DNA of 64,000 bases from Pseudomonadota bacterium. Lineage in GTDB: Bacteria; Pseudomonadota; Gammaproteobacteria; UBA9214. A program made the translations under genes and the position numbers. The DNA is taken from the NCBI GenBank assembly GCA_041395565.1, contig JAWLAI010000002.1, positions 310,001-374,000 on the forward strand. Direction: 5' to 3'. This document shows, piece after piece, positions 43,179-52,173 of the stretch; the first letter of the stretch is position 1; every line of letters starts with the position of its first letter. Below the pieces are notes generated by a model that was not told where the DNA came from, did no database searches, and saw only the letters and a program-made list of their open reading frames with translations.

Positions 43179-44138
43179 TTACCGGCCGTCGGCGCCGACC
43201 AGGGCGGCATCCAGCGAGGCCGGATCCTGCACGGTCTCGGTGCTGACCGTCTTCGCGATGCGCTTGTTGAGACCCGCCAACACCTTGCCGGGGCCGGCCT
43301 CGATGATACGCGTGATGCCGTCTGCGGCCATGGCCTGCACCGTCCGGACCCATTGCACCGGGCTGTAGAGCTGGTGCCGCAAGTTCGCGCGGATGACATC
43401 CGGCTCGCTGTGGGGACTCGCATCGACATTCTGAATGACCGGGATACGTGGCGTAACGATGCTGGCGGCATCCAGGCGCGCCGCGAATTCCTCAGCTGCC
43501 GGTTCCATGAGCGCGCAGTGCGAAGGCACGCTGACCGGCAGGATGACCGCGCGCTTGGCACCGGCCGCTTTCGCCGCGGTCACCGCGCGCTCGACGGCAC
43601 CGGCATGGCCGGCGATGACCACCTGGCCGGGCGAATTGAAGTTGACCGGGCTGACCACCTCGCCGGCTGCCGCGGCAGTGCAGACACCGGCCACGACATC
43701 GTCATCGAGACCCAGAATCGCCGCCATGGCCCCCACGCCGGACGGAACCGCGTGCTGCATGCAGCGGCCGCGCTCGGCGACCAGGGCGACGGCATCCGAG
43801 TATTCCAGTGCGCCGGCACAAACCAGCGCCGTGTATTCACCCAGGCTGTGACCTGCCATCATGGCCGGTTGCGTCCCGGCGCGACTCTGCCATACACGCC
43901 AGACCGAAACGCCCGCCGCAAGCATCGCCGGCTGGGTATGGTCTGTCTGGTTGAGCTGCGCTTCCGGTCCTTCCTGGACCAGCGCCCAGAGGTCGTAGCC
44001 GAGGACATCGCTGGCCGCCTCGAAGGTCTCGCCGACCTGCGGATAGGCCGAAGCCAGCTCAGCCAGCATACCGACGGATTGTGAGCCCTGCCCGGGAAAG
44101 ACCATGGCCAGCGTCACGCCAGTTTCTGATATGTTCAT
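43179..44138 (-). CDS. fabD: Malonyl-CoA:ACP transacylase
   Basis: The protein has 319 residues from the ATG at 44138. It has VFPGQGSQSVGML near the N-terminus, the nucleophile GHSLGEYTAL and VPSHCALMEPA (His). The upstream extension to 44225 is not conserved in character. It supplies malonyl-ACP. A 166-bp gap separates it from fabH. Confidence 0.95.
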   Translation of the reverse strand: MNISETGVTLAMVFPGQGSQSVGMLAELASAYPQVGETFEAASDVLGYDLWALVQEGPEAQLNQTDHTQPAMLAAGVSVWRVWQSRAGTQPAMMAGHSLGEYTALVCAGALEYSDAVALVAERGRCMQHAVPSGVGAMAAILGLDDDVVAGVCTAAAAGEVVSPVNFNSPGQVVIAGHAGAVERAVTAAKAAGAKRAVILPVSVPSHCALMEPAAEEFAARLDAASIVTPRIPVIQNVDASPHSEPDVIRANLRHQLYSPVQWVRTVQAMAADGITRIIEAGPGKVLAGLNKRIAKTVSTETVQDPASLDAALVGADGR

Positions 44139-44304
44139 GGGATTACCTGTTTTGCTGCGCCGGGCATAGCGGCACCAGCTGTCGTTTTGATCCTGCCGTC
44201 CGGCGCTCCCGGCCCGCGAGCGCAACGGCAGAAATGTAGCGCAACATCGTCAAAATTTCACATTACCGGGGCAGCGCGGCGCGCCGGCAGTCCGCCTGCC
44301 CGGG

Positions 44305-45273
44305 TCAGTACCGGACCAGTGCCGAGCCCCAGGTGAAGCCGCCGCCGAAGGCCTCCATCAGCAGCACCTCGCCACGCTTGATACGGCCGTCGCGCACCGC
44401 GACGTCCAGCGCCAGCGGCACCGAGGCCGCAGAGGTGTTGCCATGTTCGTCAACCGTGACCACCACATGATCCATCGACATTTTCAGCTTCTTGGCGGTC
44501 GCCTGGATAATCCGGATGTTCGCCTGGTGCGGAATAAGCCAGTCGACGTCGGATTTCTGCATGTCATTCGCCGCCAGTGTCTCGTCGACGATGCGGCCGA
44601 GCGTGTTCACGGCCATCTTGAACACTTCGTTGCCCTGCATCTGCACGTAGGCCTCGCCTGCCTGCACGTGTTCGTAACCCTGGGAAATGCCGCTGGGTAC
44701 CGTGAGCAGATGTTCGTAACTGCCGTCCGCATGCAGGTGGGTTGACAGGAGACCGGGTTCGTCGCTGGCCTCCAGCACCACGGCACCGGCACCGTCGCCA
44801 AACAGGATTGCGGTACTGCGATCGTTCCAGTTGACGATGCGTGACAGGGTCTCGGCACCCACGACCAGCGCGCATTTCGCGGCGCCTGTCTTGATGAACT
44901 TGTCGGCCACGCCCAGCGCGTAGACGAAACCCGTGCAGACCGCCTGGATGTCGAAGGCGGCAGTGCCATGGATATCGAGGCGCTGCTGCAGCAGGCAGGC
45001 GGTGCTCGGGAACACGCGGTCCGGTGTGGTCGTGGCGAACACGATGAGATCGATCTGGCGCGGGGTCTTGCCGGCCGCCTCCATGGCGCGTGTCGACGCG
45101 ATCTCGGCCAGGTCGCAGGTAGTCTCGTCACCGGCCGCGATGTGGCGCTTGTAGATCCCGGTACGCTCGCGGATCCAGCTGTCCGAGGTGTCCATGATCT
45201 TTTCCAGGTCATGGTTGGTCAGGGTCTTTTCCGGCAGGTAGCCACCGGTGCCCGTGATGCGCGAGTATTTCAT
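44305..45273 (-). CDS. fabH: 3-oxoacyl-ACP synthase III
   Basis: The protein has 322 residues with catalytic Cys113 (IQAVCTGFVYAL), His in WLIPHQANIRI and Asn in DEHGNTSAASVPLAL. It initiates fatty-acid synthesis by condensing acetyl-CoA with malonyl-ACP. It overlaps plsX by 4 bp (ATGA). Pseudomonas lacks fabH at this place, but enterobacteria have it between plsX and fabD. Confidence 0.96.
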   Translation of the reverse strand: MKYSRITGTGGYLPEKTLTNHDLEKIMDTSDSWIRERTGIYKRHIAAGDETTCDLAEIASTRAMEAAGKTPRQIDLIVFATTTPDRVFPSTACLLQQRLDIHGTAAFDIQAVCTGFVYALGVADKFIKTGAAKCALVVGAETLSRIVNWNDRSTAILFGDGAGAVVLEASDEPGLLSTHLHADGSYEHLLTVPSGISQGYEHVQAGEAYVQMQGNEVFKMAVNTLGRIVDETLAANDMQKSDVDWLIPHQANIRIIQATAKKLKMSMDHVVVTVDEHGNTSAASVPLALDVAVRDGRIKRGEVLLMEAFGGGFTWGSALVRY

Positions 45274-46301
45274 ACCGCTTCCTGCCGGCCGGCGCGCCAG
45301 GCTTCGAGCTGCAGCCGGATGCGCTCCGGCACCTGTTCGCGCGCCGCGATAACCGCCACCTTGACGGCATTGGCGAAGGCCAGCGCATCCGCGCCGCCAT
45401 GGCTCTTGATGACAATGCCGTTCAGACCCAGCAGACTGGCACCGTTGTAGCGGCGCGGATCGATGCGGCGGCGGAATGCCCTGAGCACGGGCATGGCCAC
45501 CAGCGCGGCCAGGCGTGTCAGAACATTGCGGGTGAATTCCTGCTTAATGAACGTGGCGATCATCTGCGCCACGCCCTCGCTAGTCTTGAGCGCGATATTG
45601 CCGACGAAGCCATCGCAGACGATGACATCGAAGCTGCCACGGTAAATATCGTCGCCCTCGGCGTAGCCGATGTAGTTCAGGTGACTGCCGGCGATCAGTT
45701 TCGCGGCTTGCTTGACCTGTTCGTTGCCCTTGATCTCCTCCTCGCCGATGTTGAGCACACCGATGGCGGGACGCTCGTTGCCGTCCACCGACTGTGCCAG
45801 CACCGAGCCCATCAGGGCAAACTGGAACAGGTGCTCCGCATCGCAGTCGACATTGGCGCCAAGGTCCAGCATCCAGGTATGCGTGCGCTGTGTCGGCAGC
45901 GCGGTGCAGATGGCCGGGCGGTCGATGCCGGGCAGCATCTTCAGCACGAAACGCGCGGTGGCCATGAGTGCACCGGTATTGCCCGCGCTGACACAGGCGT
46001 GCGCACCCCCCTCCTTGACCAGGTTGATTGCGACCCGCATGGAGGAATCCTTCTTGTTGCGCAGGGCATGGGACGGCAACTCGTCCATGTCGACGCACTG
46101 GCTGGCATGCGCGACGCGCAGGCGCGGGTTGTCCGCTCCGCCCGCCCGCTGCAGGGCAGCCTGCAGGATCGCACTGTCGCCAACCAGGATGATATTGATG
46201 TCGCTGTGCTGCTCCAGCGCCAGCATGGCCGCCGGCACCACGACGCCACAGCCGATATCGCCACCCATGGCGTCCAGCGCAATCGTCAGCGGACTCGTCA
46301 T
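45270..46301 (-). CDS. plsX: Phosphate acyltransferase PlsX
   Basis: The protein has 343 residues with IALDAMGGDIGCGVVVPAAM at the start and SAGNTGALMATARFVLKMLPGI in the middle, both diagnostic. It makes acyl-phosphate from acyl-ACP for phospholipid synthesis. It is encoded between rpmF and fabH, the normal order. Confidence 0.96.
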   Translation of the reverse strand: MTSPLTIALDAMGGDIGCGVVVPAAMLALEQHSDINIILVGDSAILQAALQRAGGADNPRLRVAHASQCVDMDELPSHALRNKKDSSMRVAINLVKEGGAHACVSAGNTGALMATARFVLKMLPGIDRPAICTALPTQRTHTWMLDLGANVDCDAEHLFQFALMGSVLAQSVDGNERPAIGVLNIGEEEIKGNEQVKQAAKLIAGSHLNYIGYAEGDDIYRGSFDVIVCDGFVGNIALKTSEGVAQMIATFIKQEFTRNVLTRLAALVAMPVLRAFRRRIDPRRYNGASLLGLNGIVIKSHGGADALAFANAVKVAVIAAREQVPERIRLQLEAWRAGRQEAV

Positions 46302-46413
46302 GTCAGGAACGGCCGGCGGATTTCAGCCCTGCACACACAGCCGGATCGGACGCCGGGCCGGGCTTGGCAACACCCGTCCGGACACCCGCCGTGCTCATGC
46401 ATGGACAGGCCGA

Positions 46414-46593
46414 TCAGGCCTGGTCTTTGGCGATGACCTTGCGGCCGCGGTAGAAACCGTCGGCACTGATGTGATGGCGCAGATGTGTCTCGCCCGTGGT
46501 CGGTTCGATGGACAGCGCCCGTGCAGTCAGCCGGTCGTGGGCGCGGCGCATGCCACGCTTCGACGGTGTCTTGCGGTTTTGCTGAACGGCCAT
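46414..46593 (-). CDS. rpmF: 50S ribosomal protein L32
   Basis: The protein has 59 residues: MAVQQNRKTPSKRGMRR at the start and HHISADGFYRGRKVIAKDQA at the end, typical of the zinc-free form (no Cys). It was found by translating the region between plsX and yceD. It lies 15 bp after yceD and 112 bp before plsX. Confidence 0.97.
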   Translation of the reverse strand: MAVQQNRKTPSKRGMRRAHDRLTARALSIEPTTGETHLRHHISADGFYRGRKVIAKDQA

Positions 46594-46608
46594 AGTCTCA
46601 CTCCTCTA

Positions 46609-47121
46609 CTACTGCTTCTGTTTCAATCCCGCCAGCACGGCAAACGGACTGTCACGCAAGTCGTGCTCGGGCGGTCGGTAGGCTTTCACAAATTCATTGC
46701 ACTGCGCATCCTCGACATGCGCGGGCACCAGCGGCAAGGCGAGCAGCACCTCGTCCGCAACGATATCGGCGATACGGACCGGCTCGGCGCCGACGACCAG
46801 CGGTTCGTAACGCGCGTGCAGCCGGGCCGCCGCCTCCGTATCGCGCACGATCCCAAGCCGGAACGCCAGATCCAGCAATAGCTCGAACGGCTCCAGGCAG
46901 CGCTGGCACTGCAGCTCCACGGTACCGTGTACGGTTCCGGCCAGATATCGCGTCCCGTCGGGATCCTTGCCCAGCTCGAGACTCACCTGCAGAGTCCCCG
47001 CACTCGAACTCAGCAGCGGCACGACCCGTTCCATACTGGCCAGCGGCAGGCGGCCTTGCAGTACCCGCCCCGCATCGGCTGTCGCGAGCAGGTCGAGGCG
47101 CTCGGGCAAGTGGTCAATCAT
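46609..47121 (-). CDS. yceD: YceD family protein (DUF177)
   Basis: The protein has 170 residues with the CQRCLEPFEL Cys pair and acidic C-terminal half typical of DUF177, always found upstream of rpmF. Known to affect 23S rRNA in plants (Arabidopsis) and E. coli. A promoter with a perfect TTGACA lies so close that the mRNA leader would be only a few bases (see findings). Confidence 0.93.
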   Translation of the reverse strand: MIDHLPERLDLLATADAGRVLQGRLPLASMERVVPLLSSSAGTLQVSLELGKDPDGTRYLAGTVHGTVELQCQRCLEPFELLLDLAFRLGIVRDTEAAARLHARYEPLVVGAEPVRIADIVADEVLLALPLVPAHVEDAQCNEFVKAYRPPEHDLRDSPFAVLAGLKQKQ

Positions 47122-47130
47122 AACCCGCGA

Positions 47131-47160
47131 ATACTACCCGGAACCGGTCACCACTGTCAA
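47131..47160 (-). promoter_or_regulatory. Sigma-70 promoter of the yceD-rpmF-fab operon
   Basis: On the - strand TTGACA (47160-47155) is followed after 18 bases by TAGTAT (47136-47131). The -35 matches the consensus fully. The expected start site is 2-5 bases before the yceD ATG. Confidence 0.6.
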
Positions 47161-47215
47161 AGGAAAAACCCTGAAAAATCGGCAAGTTCCGGGTACGGCC
47201 GGCGCCTGCCCGCTA

Positions 47216-47244
47216 TTGACAGCCGCAGGGAAATTCCGTACTTA
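47216..47244 (+). promoter_or_regulatory. Possible promoter of pycA
   Basis: A perfect TTGACA (47216-47221) is followed after 17 bases by TACTTA, a poor -10. It lies 57 bp before the TTG start of pycA in the divergent yceD/pycA gap. Confidence 0.35.
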
Positions 47245-47301
47245 GGCGGGACACCGGCAGCCGCAGCAGACGGGCCGCCCCCACTCGACCGGGATCACGA
47301 C

Positions 47302-48720
47302 TTGCTCAAGAAAATCCTGATAGCCAACCGTGGCGAAATTGCCGTGCGCATCATACGGGCCTGCGCAGAGGCCGGGATCACCTCCGTGGCGATCTATGCC
47401 GATGCGGACAGCCACGCCCTGCACGTGAAAAAGGCTGACGAGGCCTACAACATCGGGCCGGAATCCATCGCCGGCTACCTCAACGCCCACCGCATCGTCA
47501 ATCTCGCGATCGCGACCGGGTGCGACGCGGTCCACCCCGGTTACGGCTTCCTCTCGGAAAACCCGCTGCTGGCGGAAATCTGCCAGTCACGCAACATCAG
47601 GTTCATCGGGCCGGATGCCGCCGTGATCAGGCAGATGGGCGACAAGGTCGCCGCGCGCCATGCCATGCAGGCGGCTGGCATTCCGGTGATCCCCGGCAGC
47701 GACGGCAACCTCGCCAACGTCGACGAGGCCGTGATCCTGGCCGCGGAGATCGGCTATCCCGTCATGCTCAAGGCGACGTCGGGCGGCGGCGGCCGCGGGA
47801 TCCGGCGCTGCGACAATGAAACCCAGCTGCGTCGCAACTACGAACGGGTGCTTTCGGAGGCCAGCAAGGCCTTCGGCTCGGCCGAGATATTCATGGAGAA
47901 ATGCATCGAGCGGCCGCGCCACATCGAGGTGCAGATCCTGGCTGACCGGCATGGCAACGTCGTACACCTGTTCGAACGCGACTGCTCGATCCAGCGCCGC
48001 CACCAGAAGCTGATAGAGATCGCCCCGTCGCCGCAGCTCGACGATACCCAGCGCCAGTGGCTGGGCAAGATGGCGGTGCGCGCCGCACAGGCCGTCAACT
48101 ACGAAAACGCCGGCACGGTGGAATTCCTGCTCGCACCCGATGGGCAATTCTACTTCATGGAGATGAACACCCGTCTGCAGGTCGAGCACACGGTAAGCGA
48201 GGCCATTACCGGCATAGATATCGTGCAGGAACAGATCCGCATCGCCAGCGGACTGCCGCTGACCTACTTGCAGGAGCAGATCGGGCGCCGCGGCTTCGCC
48301 ATGGAGCTGCGCATCAACGCCGAGGACCCGAAGAACGATTTTCTGCCCAGTTTCGGCCGCATCACACGCTACTTCGCCCCGGGCGGCCCCGGCGTCCGTA
48401 CCGATGCCGCGATCTACACCGGCTACCAGATCCCGCCGCACTACGATTCCATGTGCGCGAAACTCACCGTATGGGCGCTGACCTGGGAAGGCCTCCTCAA
48501 CCGTGCCAGCCGGGCCCTGCGCGATACCGGGGTCTACGGCGTCCGGACCACCATCCCGTACTACATGGAAATCCTCAAGGTACCCGGGTTCCGCTCTGGC
48601 CGCTTCGATACCGGATTTGTTGAGGATCATCCCGAGCTGGTAGGCTACACCACCAGCCGGCCCAACCGCGAACTGAGCGCCGCGATCACTGCCGCCCTGT
48701 CCGCCCATCTGGGCCTGTAA
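47302..48720 (+). CDS. pycA: Pyruvate carboxylase subunit A (biotin carboxylase)
   Basis: The protein has 472 residues, close to Pseudomonas PycA (471). The start is TTG at 47302, giving KKILIANRGEIAVRIIRAC at once; in-frame sequence further upstream lies in the divergent promoter region. Biotin carboxylase motifs: HPGYGFLSEN, KATSGGGGRGIRR (ATP), EKCIERPRHIEVQILAD, FMEMNTRLQVEHTVSE. It carboxylates biotin on the partner subunit. It is 27 bp before pycB. Confidence 0.9.
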   Translation: MLKKILIANRGEIAVRIIRACAEAGITSVAIYADADSHALHVKKADEAYNIGPESIAGYLNAHRIVNLAIATGCDAVHPGYGFLSENPLLAEICQSRNIRFIGPDAAVIRQMGDKVAARHAMQAAGIPVIPGSDGNLANVDEAVILAAEIGYPVMLKATSGGGGRGIRRCDNETQLRRNYERVLSEASKAFGSAEIFMEKCIERPRHIEVQILADRHGNVVHLFERDCSIQRRHQKLIEIAPSPQLDDTQRQWLGKMAVRAAQAVNYENAGTVEFLLAPDGQFYFMEMNTRLQVEHTVSEAITGIDIVQEQIRIASGLPLTYLQEQIGRRGFAMELRINAEDPKNDFLPSFGRITRYFAPGGPGVRTDAAIYTGYQIPPHYDSMCAKLTVWALTWEGLLNRASRALRDTGVYGVRTTIPYYMEILKVPGFRSGRFDTGFVEDHPELVGYTTSRPNRELSAAITAALSAHLGL

Positions 48721-48747
48721 CCCGACGCAGCAGGAAGTCCTTCACCC

Positions 48748-50580
48748 ATGCCAAGCGTACACGTTACCGATGTCATCCTGCGCGATGCGCACCAGTCGCT
48801 GATCGCCACACGACTGCGCACCGCCGACATGCTGCCAGTGTGTGCACAGCTGGACCGTATCGGCTACTGGTCACTGGAAGCGTGGGGCGGCGCCACCTTC
48901 GATGCCTGCCTGCGCTATCTGAAGGAGGATCCGTGGGAGCGCCTGCAGCAGCTGCGTGCGGCCCTGCCGAATACGCGCCTGCAGATGCTGCTGCGCGGAC
49001 AGAATCTGCTCGGTTACCGGCATTACTCCGACGACGTGGTACGTGCCTTCGTGGCACGCGCCGCCGCCAACGGTATCGACGTGTTTCGCATCTTCGACGC
49101 GCTGAACGATACGCGCAACCTGAAAACGGCGATCCGGGCGGTGCTGGAGACCGGCAAGCATGCGCAGGGCACGATTTGCTATACCACCAGCCCGGTACAC
49201 GATATCGGGACCTTCGTCGCCATGGGACGGGAGCTGGAAGCCATGGGTTGCCAGAGCATTGCCATCAAGGACATGGCCGGCCTGCTGACACCGATGGTCA
49301 CCGCGGAGCTGGTCACCCGGCTGCGCGAAGCGGTCTCGCTGCCGCTGCACCTGCATTGCCATGCCACGGCGGGTACTGCGGAGATGTGCCTGCTCAAGGC
49401 GGTGGAATGCGGCTGCACTCACATCGATACCGCCATCTCGTCGTTCTCGGGCAGCACCAGCCATGCCGCCACCGAAAGCCTGGTGGCGGCGCTGCGTGGT
49501 ACGGATTTCGACACGGGGCTGGATCTCGAGGCACTGCAAACCATCGCCCAGCATTTCCGCACGGTGCGCAAAAAATATCACCAGTTCGAAAGCGAGAATC
49601 ACGATCCTGACACGCGCGTGCAGGTCTATCAGGTGCCGGGCGGCATGATCTCCAATCTGTACACCCAGTTGCGCGAACAGGGCGCGCTGGACCGCGTCGA
49701 AGCGGTCTTTGCCGAGATCCCGCGCGTGCGCAAGGAGCTCGGCTATCCACCCCTGGTGACGCCCACCTCGCAGATCATCGGCACCCAGGCGGTGCTGAAC
49801 GTGCTCACCGGCAAGCGGTATCAGACGATCACCAACGAAGTGAAGCTGTACCTGCAGGGTCGCTACGGACGCCCGCCGGCACCGCTCGACCCCGCCGTGC
49901 GCCAACAGGCGATCGGCAAGGAAAGCACCATCGATGTCCGCCCCGCGGACCTGCTCGCAGACGAGATGGCTACATTGCGCGCCGGCATCGGTGACCTGGC
50001 CGCGAGCGAGGAGGACGTGCTCACCTACGCAATGTTCCCCGAGATCGGCAAGGATTTCCTCAGCCACCGCAAGGCAGGCACGCTCACGCCCGAACCGCTG
50101 GCACTGGAGGTGGCCGAGCTGGGCGGCGAACGGCGTTCGCGCCCCACCGAGTTCCGGGTCATCCTGCACGGCGAGCCCTACCACATCAAGATCACCGGTA
50201 CCGGCCACCGCACCCTGGACAACCGTCCGTTCTACATGACGGTGGACGGCGTTCCCGAGGAAGTGCTGGTGGAGACGCTGGACGAGCTCCCGGCGGAAGG
50301 CGGGCGCGGCAAACGCGAGCCGCACGCCTCGGGCAGCCAGCGCCCGCGTCCGACCCAGCCGGGGCACGTCACCACATCCATGCCCGGCACCATCATCGAC
50401 GTACTCGTGCAGGTCGGCGACAAGGTGGAAGCCGGCACACCGGTCCTGATCACCGAGGCCATGAAAATGGAAACCGAGATCACGGCGCCAATCGCCGGCA
50501 CGGTAGTTGCCGTCAACGTCAGCAAGGGCGAGGCGGTCAACCCCGATGAGACGCTAGTGGAAATCCGGGCCGGCGGTTAG
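48748..50580 (+). CDS. pycB: Pyruvate carboxylase subunit B / OadA-like carboxyltransferase with biotinyl domain
   Basis: The protein has 610 residues. HMGL-like carboxyltransferase domain (RDAHQSLIATRLRT, DIFRIFDALND, HCHATAGTAEMC), the PYC_OADA conserved domain (middle), and a C-terminal biotinyl domain with EAMKMETE (Lys573). Together with the preceding biotin carboxylase subunit it should make oxaloacetate from pyruvate. The decarboxylase subunits OadB and OadG are absent here, so anaplerotic carboxylation is more likely than sodium-pumping decarboxylation. Confidence 0.9.
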   Translation: MPSVHVTDVILRDAHQSLIATRLRTADMLPVCAQLDRIGYWSLEAWGGATFDACLRYLKEDPWERLQQLRAALPNTRLQMLLRGQNLLGYRHYSDDVVRAFVARAAANGIDVFRIFDALNDTRNLKTAIRAVLETGKHAQGTICYTTSPVHDIGTFVAMGRELEAMGCQSIAIKDMAGLLTPMVTAELVTRLREAVSLPLHLHCHATAGTAEMCLLKAVECGCTHIDTAISSFSGSTSHAATESLVAALRGTDFDTGLDLEALQTIAQHFRTVRKKYHQFESENHDPDTRVQVYQVPGGMISNLYTQLREQGALDRVEAVFAEIPRVRKELGYPPLVTPTSQIIGTQAVLNVLTGKRYQTITNEVKLYLQGRYGRPPAPLDPAVRQQAIGKESTIDVRPADLLADEMATLRAGIGDLAASEEDVLTYAMFPEIGKDFLSHRKAGTLTPEPLALEVAELGGERRSRPTEFRVILHGEPYHIKITGTGHRTLDNRPFYMTVDGVPEEVLVETLDELPAEGGRGKREPHASGSQRPRPTQPGHVTTSMPGTIIDVLVQVGDKVEAGTPVLITEAMKMETEITAPIAGTVVAVNVSKGEAVNPDETLVEIRAGG

Positions 50581-50595
50581 CCGCCGACTGCTGCC

Positions 50596-51180
50596 ATGAC
50601 CGGCCAGCCCCCCCTGATCCTGGCCTCGACTTCCCCGTTCCGCCGGCAATTGCTGGAGCGGCTGCGCCTGCCGTTTACCACCGCGGCACCCGAGGTCGAC
50701 GAAACCCCGCGCCCCGGCGAAACGCCACATGAGCTGGTCATCCGCCTGGCCGAGGCCAAGGCGCGCGCCATCGGTGCCACCCAGCGCGGTCTGATCATCG
50801 GTTCCGACCAGGTCGCCACGACGGGTACTGACATCCTGGGCAAGCCCGGCACGCACGAACGCGCAGCGGCACAGCTGGGCCACCTCTCCGGCCAACGCGT
50901 CACCTTCCATACCGGTCTCTGCCTGCTGCACAGCGCCGTCGACGAAGTACAGGTGGATGATGTGCCCTACCACGTAGTGTTCCGCACGCTCGCCACCGAC
51001 CAGATCGAACGTTACCTGCGTGCGGAACGACCCTACAACTGCGCCGGCAGCTTCAAGTCGGAGGGGCTCGGCATCACCCTGTTCGAACGCTTGGAGGGCG
51101 ATGACCCGACCGCGCTGATCGGCTTGCCGCTGATCCGGCTGACCCGCATGCTGGCACGCGCCGGTGTGATCCTGCCCTAG
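50596..51180 (+). CDS. maf: Maf/YceF nucleotide pyrophosphatase
   Basis: The protein has 194 residues with ILASTSPFRRQLLERL, IIGSDQVATTGTDILGKPGT and the C-terminal GL-rich DPTALIGLPLI segment, all typical of Maf proteins. The YceF subgroup hydrolyses 7-methyl-GTP and is a housekeeping enzyme beside yceD-rpmF in relatives. It is 15 bp after pycB, so it may share that transcript. Its stop overlaps the stop of the convergent gene by 4 bp. Confidence 0.93.
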   Translation: MTGQPPLILASTSPFRRQLLERLRLPFTTAAPEVDETPRPGETPHELVIRLAEAKARAIGATQRGLIIGSDQVATTGTDILGKPGTHERAAAQLGHLSGQRVTFHTGLCLLHSAVDEVQVDDVPYHVVFRTLATDQIERYLRAERPYNCAGSFKSEGLGITLFERLEGDDPTALIGLPLIRLTRMLARAGVILP

Positions 51181-51827
51181 CGCCTGCGCCCCGGACCGCG
51201 CGGCTGCATCCAGGGCGGCGCCCCCCCGGCGGGGCCGTGCGGCGGCATGCCGGGCGGTGGTGGCATGCCCCAGGGCGGCGCTGGCGGGGTCTGACCCGGC
51301 CGGGTCGCGGCGGCCTGGCGCCAGACCTGCAAGCGCCAGTGCTGCTGGTGCCGGAAGGCATCCAGCTCCTGCCGCTGATGCGCGTCGAAGCGTTGCCGTT
51401 CCTGGTCCTGATAGGCGCCGAAGCTTTGCAGGTCGCGCTGCTGTTTCAGCTGCAGGCCGTTCAGCTCCTGCTGCTGGTGCGCGCGGAAAGCCGCCCATTC
51501 CTGTCGCCACCACTCCTGATCGAGATCGTCCTCGTCCAGTTCGGGGGTCGGCCCTGCAGATGCTGCAGCTCCGCCCGCTTCCGCCGGCGCCGGCGCGTCA
51601 CTGCCGGCCACGCCGGCCTCGGCCGCAGGCGCGTCCGTTTCCGCCCGTGGCGTACCGGGCAACGGCGTGCTCAGGATGTCCTTGATACGCTCGAGCAGCG
51701 AATCGTCCGCTACGTCACCCGCCGCCGGGGCCCGGCCGTTCGTATCCGCCGTCCGCGTACCCGGGAGCGGCGCGTTCAGGATGTCGCCGAGCCGGTCGAA
51801 GAAACCCTTGTCCTGTTCCTGTGCCAT
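51177..51827 (-). CDS. Gln-rich hypothetical protein with twin PLPGT motifs
   Basis: The protein has 216 residues. Two related segments near the N-terminus, GFFDRLGDILNAPLPGT and SLLERIKDILSTPLPGT, suggest a duplicated amphipathic helix plus turn. A Pro/Ala-rich acidic linker, a Gln/Arg-rich helical segment (about 105-170, many QQ, EL and RF) that should form a coiled coil, and a Pro/Gly-rich tail with PPPP runs ending in RGPGRRR follow. No signal peptide or membrane helix. GGGGGAGG is the ribosome site. The family is unrecognised. Confidence 0.75.
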   Translation of the reverse strand: MAQEQDKGFFDRLGDILNAPLPGTRTADTNGRAPAAGDVADDSLLERIKDILSTPLPGTPRAETDAPAAEAGVAGSDAPAPAEAGGAAASAGPTPELDEDDLDQEWWRQEWAAFRAHQQQELNGLQLKQQRDLQSFGAYQDQERQRFDAHQRQELDAFRHQQHWRLQVWRQAAATRPGQTPPAPPWGMPPPPGMPPHGPAGGAPPWMQPRGPGRRR

Positions 51828-51843
51828 GACGCCCTCCCCCGAA

Positions 51844-52113
51844 TCAGGCTGCCGGCTTGATCAGCTGCGTCAGCCAAACCAGCAATACGGCACCTGCCAG
51901 CGCCGCGACGCAGGTCAGCAGCAGACCACCTACCGTGCCGCCGCCACCGATACCCAGCAATGCCAGCAGATAGCCGCCAACCACGCCGCCGGCGATACCG
52001 AGCACGATATCACCGATCCTGCCGAACGGCGGCGTACCGCCCAGCAAGTTGCGTGCGAGCAAGCCCGCGACGGCGCCGATCGCCAACCAGACGAACAATG
52101 ACCAAGCCGGCAT
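51844..52113 (-). CDS. GlsB/YeaQ/YmgE-type small membrane protein
   Basis: The protein has 89 residues with about three membrane segments and the family Gly-rich pattern (ARNLLGGTPPFGRIGDIVLGIAGGVVGG, given by its ends ARNLLGG and VVGG). Members are small stress-linked inner-membrane proteins of unknown function. Strong GAGGAG site. It shares the strand and spacing (16 bp) with the Gln-rich gene. Confidence 0.88.
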   Translation of the reverse strand: MPAWSLFVWLAIGAVAGLLARNLLGGTPPFGRIGDIVLGIAGGVVGGYLLALLGIGGGGTVGGLLLTCVAALAGAVLLVWLTQLIKPAA

Positions 52114-52173
52114 AGCTGTTTCTCCTCGTAATGGTGTGTGAACCTCGCGCCCGGGCCGGTGGCTGCCCGGTCA

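Noticed and set aside
48871..50367. 498-residue open frame on the - strand
   Set aside because: Opposite pycB with its biotinyl and carboxyltransferase motifs.
48748..50580. Sodium-pumping oxaloacetate decarboxylase alpha subunit
   Set aside because: No oadB or oadG gene lies nearby, and the pairing with a biotin carboxylase subunit fits two-subunit pyruvate carboxylase better.
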